Part shown: piece by piece, positions 60,329 through 64,000 of the stretch
How the letters are laid out: every line of letters starts with the position of its first letter
How positions within the stretch are numbered: the stretch's first letter is position 1
From: Puniceicoccaceae bacterium
Lineage (GTDB): Bacteria; Verrucomicrobiota; Verrucomicrobiia; Opitutales; JAFGAQ01
DNA length: 64,000 nucleotides
Direction of reading: 5' to 3'
Assembly: GCA_028285755.1 (NCBI GenBank)
Contig: JANQOQ010000004.1
Coordinates: 62,001 to 126,000, forward strand
Notes under the pieces: model-generated
What the model was told of the DNA's origin: nothing
The model's database searches: none
The model's input: only the letters and a program-made list of their open reading frames with translations
Made by a program: the position numbers and the translations under genes

Positions 60329-60877
60329 TTAGTGGTGTGGATTGCCAGAAACTTCTGCTTCTTTTTTCTTCTTCCACTTGAAGTGCTCATCCTCTCGCAC
60401 CCCACCAATATCGTAGAGTTTTTCTTTGTTAAATACGAGTTCCTCGCGGCTCAAGCCATTGATACTGTAGTTATCCTGCAGAAAGATCGCCTCCTCCGGG
60501 CAAACCTCTTCGCAGAGCCCGCAGTAAATGCAACGCAGCATATCGATGTCGAACTCCTCAGGCGCCTTCTCCACATTGGCATGTTCACTGTCTTCGGGAA
60601 TGGAGCCCGGGATGATGCTGATCGCCTTGGGCGGGCAAACAAACTCACAGAGCTGGCAAGATACACACTTCTCGCGGCCATCGGGATCTTTCACAAGTGC
60701 CGGTTGCCCACGATAACCCTCCGGTATCGGGGGTTTTACTTCCGGGTATTCCATGGTCACCTTCTTGCGAAACATGTTTTTGAAGGTGATTCCCAGACCG
60801 CTGACGATCTGCGGCATATAGGTCTTCTCCGCTAAGGTGAGCGGCTTACGTTCCATTACTCTAGATTGTGCAGGCAT
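60329..60877 (-). CDS. nuoI: NADH-quinone oxidoreductase subunit I
   Basis: A 182-residue ferredoxin-like subunit that carries two [4Fe-4S] clusters, N6a and N6b. The two motifs are CVSCQLCEFVCP (about residues 71-82) and CIYCGLCEEVCP (about 115-126). It connects the hydrophilic arm to the quinone site. It lies 10 bases after nuoH. Confidence 0.95.
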   Translation of the reverse strand: MPAQSRVMERKPLTLAEKTYMPQIVSGLGITFKNMFRKKVTMEYPEVKPPIPEGYRGQPALVKDPDGREKCVSCQLCEFVCPPKAISIIPGSIPEDSEHANVEKAPEEFDIDMLRCIYCGLCEEVCPEEAIFLQDNYSINGLSREELVFNKEKLYDIGGVREDEHFKWKKKKEAEVSGNPHH

Positions 60878-60887
60878 GACTATTAAA

Positions 60888-61997
60888 TTATGATGCGGTG
60901 GGAGTAATGATCGCCAGGAAGATCATCACAACGACCAGATTAACGATTGCGAGTGGGAGCAGGATCTTCCATCCCAGGTGCATTACCTGGTCAAAACGGA
61001 AGCGCGGCAATGTCCAACGCACCCAGATAAACAAAAAGATGAGCGCTGCTGTTTTAATAATAAACCATAGAGTCGAGAGCACTGCCCCGAGGATTCCCGC
61101 AGGCCAGGGATCAGCAAGCATCGGTAAGAAGTTAAAGCCACCCAGGAAGAGCACGACAAATAAAGCCGAACCGAATACGATGTGCGCGTATTCACCGATA
61201 AAGAACATCCCGAATTTGAATGCTCCATATTCAGTATGAAATCCACCCACCAGATCCGTTTCGGATTCTGCCATATCAAAGGGTGCCCGATTGGTCTCCG
61301 CAAAAAGTGTAATCAAAAAGAGCAGTGCAGTGAAGGGCATCAGGTAGACAAACCAATGGCTCTCCTGAAATGAAACAATACCCGTAAGGCCAAGTGCCAC
61401 ATCGGAACCCGGAGCATTCGCCCAAAGGAACACAGGCACAATTGCCAGACCCAGAGCCAACTCGTAGGAAATCATCTGCGCACTCGCACGGATGCCACCC
61501 AGGAATGGATATTTGCTGTTCGCAGCCCAGCCTGCCAATACTGTGCCATATACACCCAACGAAGATGACGCCAAAATGACTAAAATACCGATGTCAACGT
61601 TAGCCAGAATCAGCGGTGCTGTAACACCTTCCGCATTCGTATAGGTGCCAAACGGTAATACTGCGACTGCAATGAGCGATGGCAATATGACGACGATCGG
61701 TGCCAGATTATAGTAAAATTTCTTAACATGACCGGGAACCGTTTCCTCTTTGAATAGAAACTTGATACCATCTGCCAAGAGCTGGAAAAGGCCGAGTCGC
61801 GTAATTGCACGCCCAATTATGGGGATGCTGCCTATCAGCGGGAGTGTGGTGCGATTGGGCCCAAGGCGCCCCTGGATGAAGCCACACACTTTGCGCTCAG
61901 CAAGCACGGACATGCCCGCCATAGTCATCAGGCTAAAGATCACAGTGAGCCCGAGCCCTGCTTTTACCAGTAAATCTATCCAGTCTGATTGAGTCAT
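60888..61997 (-). CDS. nuoH: NADH-quinone oxidoreductase subunit H
   Basis: A 369-residue membrane subunit that forms much of the quinone cavity. Family blocks are ERKVCGFIQGRLGPNR near residue 31-46, FAETNRAPFDMAESETDLVGGFHTEYG-type block (ETNRAPFDMAESE) and WTLPRFRFDQVMHLGWK near the end. It begins one base after the stop of nuoG. Confidence 0.95.
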   Translation of the reverse strand: MTQSDWIDLLVKAGLGLTVIFSLMTMAGMSVLAERKVCGFIQGRLGPNRTTLPLIGSIPIIGRAITRLGLFQLLADGIKFLFKEETVPGHVKKFYYNLAPIVVILPSLIAVAVLPFGTYTNAEGVTAPLILANVDIGILVILASSSLGVYGTVLAGWAANSKYPFLGGIRASAQMISYELALGLAIVPVFLWANAPGSDVALGLTGIVSFQESHWFVYLMPFTALLFLITLFAETNRAPFDMAESETDLVGGFHTEYGAFKFGMFFIGEYAHIVFGSALFVVLFLGGFNFLPMLADPWPAGILGAVLSTLWFIIKTAALIFLFIWVRWTLPRFRFDQVMHLGWKILLPLAIVNLVVVMIFLAIITPTAS

Positions 61998-61998
61998 T

Positions 61999-63699
61999 TT
62001 AGGCAGTTTCGGCGAGTTCTGGCTGAGCTTCGTAGTGCAAGCTGCCGGTTTCTATATAATTAAGCTGATCGAAGCGCGAGCCATCCAGCTGTACCCCTTC
62101 GTCCGGAATTCGGCTGTAGGAGAGATCCTCAAATTCTTTCACATCGCTAGAAAGCGATTCCCAGATTTTAGCCAGACTGGAACTGGCATCCTCATCTCCC
62201 AGCCCGGCTCGAAGTGAGGTAATGATAGCTGCATCACTCTTAACTCCCTGGGGGGCAGGAATGCAGGCTTCAAATTTCTGCAGGCGGAAATTTTGATTTA
62301 CGAAGCTGCCTGCTTTCTCAAACACGACCTGCGAGGGAATAACGACCTTAGCCATTTCGCTGGTCGCATTTTGCTGGCTACCTACGTAAATAATATCTAC
62401 TTGTTCCAATAAGCTCTTATCCACACCCGCCTCGATGAGGTCTTCATTAAAGACTACGAGCGTCTTCATCTCGCCCTTTTTCAGATTGCGGCCCACTACG
62501 TCTCTCTGGCGGTAAGGTAATGCCTTAGTCAACCCGGTTAAAAGCGCACCCCGCGTATTGGGAGTTGCATCCTTGGAAATCAGCAAGTCATCCCCTTCCT
62601 GAATATGGCCAACAAACATGACTGGAGCGCCATGGCTTTTGGCTAAGCTCTGTATACCCGCCATCTCTTCGACGGATGACTGCGTGTTGCCTACGATGCC
62701 AAACTTTGCTCCCTTCAGGATATCGACTGCTTTCTCAATGGCCTTCTCAGTGGTTACCACGTCTTTCTTGAACTTTGCGGCGAGCAGTCGCATTTCAGAT
62801 TCCACCAGGTTATAAAGCCTGCGACCGCTATCAGACATCCAGGTATCATTCACACCATCATTTTGCCGTGGTGTGATACGGTAAATCTTTCCTTCGCGAG
62901 CCCAGACCACGGTATTCACGCCTACACTGCTCTCCGTACAAATGCTCTTGGCCTGCTTGAGGAACCATACACGCATCTTAAAGCGGAAGTCCGTATCCGT
63001 CAAAGCACCTACCGGGCAGATATCTACAGTATTCAGCGAGTAGTTGTTTGCCAGTTCCTTACCCGGATAACAACTCAGCGTTGAATAGCTACCTCTATCG
63101 ACAAACCCGAGCACGTCATCCTTTGCGATTTCCTGGCTAAAGCGGATACAGCGGGAGCAGAGTATGCAGCGCTCATCATCGAGTGTGACGCGGGGACCGA
63201 GGCGAGTGCGCTTGGGTTTTACGTTCTTGTCCTCAATGAAGCGGCTGTAGCCTCTACCATATTCTGTAGCAAATTCCTGCAAACGGCACTCCCCGGCCTG
63301 GTCACAAATCGGACAATCCAGCGGGTGATTCACCAACAGAAACTCCATGATGCCATTCCGACAATCTTTTACCAACGGACTGTCCGTCTTGATGTGCAAA
63401 CCGGGTGAAGTATTGGAATTACACGCGATGGCTGGCTTCGGCATCCAACCGATCTTCTGCACCCCATTATCATCCAGTATCGGTTCACCCGTGGCCCGAT
63501 CCCGCATGGGTGTGCCCATTTCCACGAGGCACATGCGGCAATTCCCGGCTACAGAAAGCTTTTCATGGTAACAGTAGTGAGGAATCTCCTTCTGGGCGTA
63601 TTTTTCTACGGCCTGAATGAGATTCATACCGGGCGGGACCTCGTAGTCCTTCCCATCCACATTGATCGTGATTAACTGGTCTTTTTTATCCTCACTCAT
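61999..63699 (-). CDS. nuoG: NADH-quinone oxidoreductase subunit G, short form
   Basis: The 566-residue iron-sulphur subunit. The [2Fe-2S] N1b ligands are in CYHEKLSVAGNCRMC, the His/Cys N5 site in HPLDCPICDQAGEC, and the N4 cluster in CILCSRCIRFS plus CPVGAL. A molybdopterin-oxidoreductase-like domain follows but is much shorter than in E. coli NuoG (908 residues), as in several non-proteobacterial lineages. It starts 2 bases after the stop of nuoF. Confidence 0.94.
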   Translation of the reverse strand: MSEDKKDQLITINVDGKDYEVPPGMNLIQAVEKYAQKEIPHYCYHEKLSVAGNCRMCLVEMGTPMRDRATGEPILDDNGVQKIGWMPKPAIACNSNTSPGLHIKTDSPLVKDCRNGIMEFLLVNHPLDCPICDQAGECRLQEFATEYGRGYSRFIEDKNVKPKRTRLGPRVTLDDERCILCSRCIRFSQEIAKDDVLGFVDRGSYSTLSCYPGKELANNYSLNTVDICPVGALTDTDFRFKMRVWFLKQAKSICTESSVGVNTVVWAREGKIYRITPRQNDGVNDTWMSDSGRRLYNLVESEMRLLAAKFKKDVVTTEKAIEKAVDILKGAKFGIVGNTQSSVEEMAGIQSLAKSHGAPVMFVGHIQEGDDLLISKDATPNTRGALLTGLTKALPYRQRDVVGRNLKKGEMKTLVVFNEDLIEAGVDKSLLEQVDIIYVGSQQNATSEMAKVVIPSQVVFEKAGSFVNQNFRLQKFEACIPAPQGVKSDAAIITSLRAGLGDEDASSSLAKIWESLSSDVKEFEDLSYSRIPDEGVQLDGSRFDQLNYIETGSLHYEAQPELAETA

Positions 63700-63701
63700 A
63701 T

Positions 63702-64000
63702 TTATGCCAGGGTAAATGCTCCCATCTTACCATTTTTTCCTGCACCATTGGCTTGGGCACGGGCTTTTTCAATAAATTCATCCTTAAACTTTGCAACAAA
63801 GCTCTGCACCGGCCAGGCTGCGGCTTCCCCAAATGCGCAAATGGTGCGACCCTCGATCTGATCGGCAATGGATTTCAGCAGATCCGCATCTTCCTCACGG
63901 GCTCCTCCATTCACCATACGAGTGGTTACTTTCTTTAGCCAAAGCGCTCCCTCACGACATGGGGTGCATTGCCCACAACTTTCGTGGGCGTAGAAGGCAT
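63702..64000 (-). CDS. nuoF: NADH-quinone oxidoreductase subunit F, C-terminal part
   Basis: Only the last 99 codons are inside the window. The segment HESCGQCTPCREG contains three of the cysteines that hold the [4Fe-4S] cluster N3 of the NADH-binding subunit. The real gene starts beyond position 64000. The end of the frame (KMGAFTLA) is followed 2 bases later by nuoG. Confidence 0.93.
   Translation of the reverse strand, partial: AFYAHESCGQCTPCREGALWLKKVTTRMVNGGAREEDADLLKSIADQIEGRTICAFGEAAAWPVQSFVAKFKDEFIEKARAQANGAGKNGKMGAFTLA

Noticed and set aside
1-64000. CRISPR arrays, tRNA or rRNA genes, insertion sequences, prophage
   Set aside because: I found no regularly spaced repeats, no cloverleaf or rRNA sequence and no transposase or phage protein among the frames.

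Overview
The window reads as a chromosomal segment of a Gram-negative, aerobic, probably marine bacterium. It has three TonB-dependent outer-membrane receptors (TBDRs), Sec and Tat signal peptides, a TonB2-type energising operon and a complete run of proton-pumping NADH dehydrogenase genes. The style of the receptors, the short NuoG and the mix of exported enzymes would fit Verrucomicrobiota (Opitutae-like). That placement is an inference from gene style only; there is no rRNA in the window. I saw no tRNA, rRNA, CRISPR array, insertion sequence or phage gene, and no gene-free stretch longer than 300 bases.

Region 1 (1-14.1 kb) is a purine nucleoside scavenging cluster: a TBDR cut by the window edge, adenine deaminase, a Tat-exported adenosine deaminase-like enzyme, an AzgA-type purine base permease, an exported NUP-family protein, a YhhQ-type transporter, a cupin, a hypoxanthine-type phosphoribosyltransferase, an exported nucleosidase, and a RidA / tandem GTP cyclohydrolase II-like / SIS operon of unknown role. 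Nucleosides would be deaminated and split outside the inner membrane, and the bases imported and salvaged or deaminated inside. Region 2 (14.2-18.5 kb) holds an amidase, a DUF2141 protein, a Bax-inhibitor-like membrane protein, a DUF1566 protein and an EF-hand protein.

Region 3 (18.6-35.3 kb) is the most unusual part: two divergent operons forming a putative uptake and breakdown system for an unidentified nitrogen-rich compound. The leftward arm encodes a DUF3891 protein, an NMT1/THI5-type binding protein, a cytosine-deaminase-like amidohydrolase, a DUF2165 membrane protein, an ATZ/TRZ-type amidohydrolase, a metal-site-less creatininase homologue, an intact creatininase homologue and a formamidase. 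The rightward arm encodes an FAD oxidase, a CocE/NonD hydrolase, an ABC ATPase and permease, a lipoprotein fusing a binding protein to a cytochrome c domain, and a second TBDR.

Regions 1 and 3 appear to share a control signal. At least six operon or gene starts carry excellent sigma-54 (-24/-12) promoter matches with exact GG-to-GC spacing, and two or three more are weaker. This suggests a nitrogen-controlled scavenging regulon, and in several cases the predicted transcript begins at or next to the start codon.

Region 4 (35.4-41.3 kb) is a TonB2-type operon (DUF3450, TtpC, ExbB, ExbD, TonB, TPR) ending in a fumarylacetoacetase-family gene. Region 5 (41.4-52.7 kb) holds a bile-acid-symporter-like carrier, a third TBDR divergent from an S-component-like protein and a purine-type phosphoribosyltransferase, a Tat-exported aldo/keto reductase, a beta-hydroxyacid dehydrogenase, a chemoreceptor with haem-binding and zinc-binding domains, a possible 35-residue membrane peptide, a secreted metzincin-like protein and a DUF2214 protein. 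Region 6 (52.7-64 kb) has a zinc-ribbon membrane protein, a divergent PRPP-synthetase homologue and nuoN to nuoF (nuoF cut by the edge), all read leftward.
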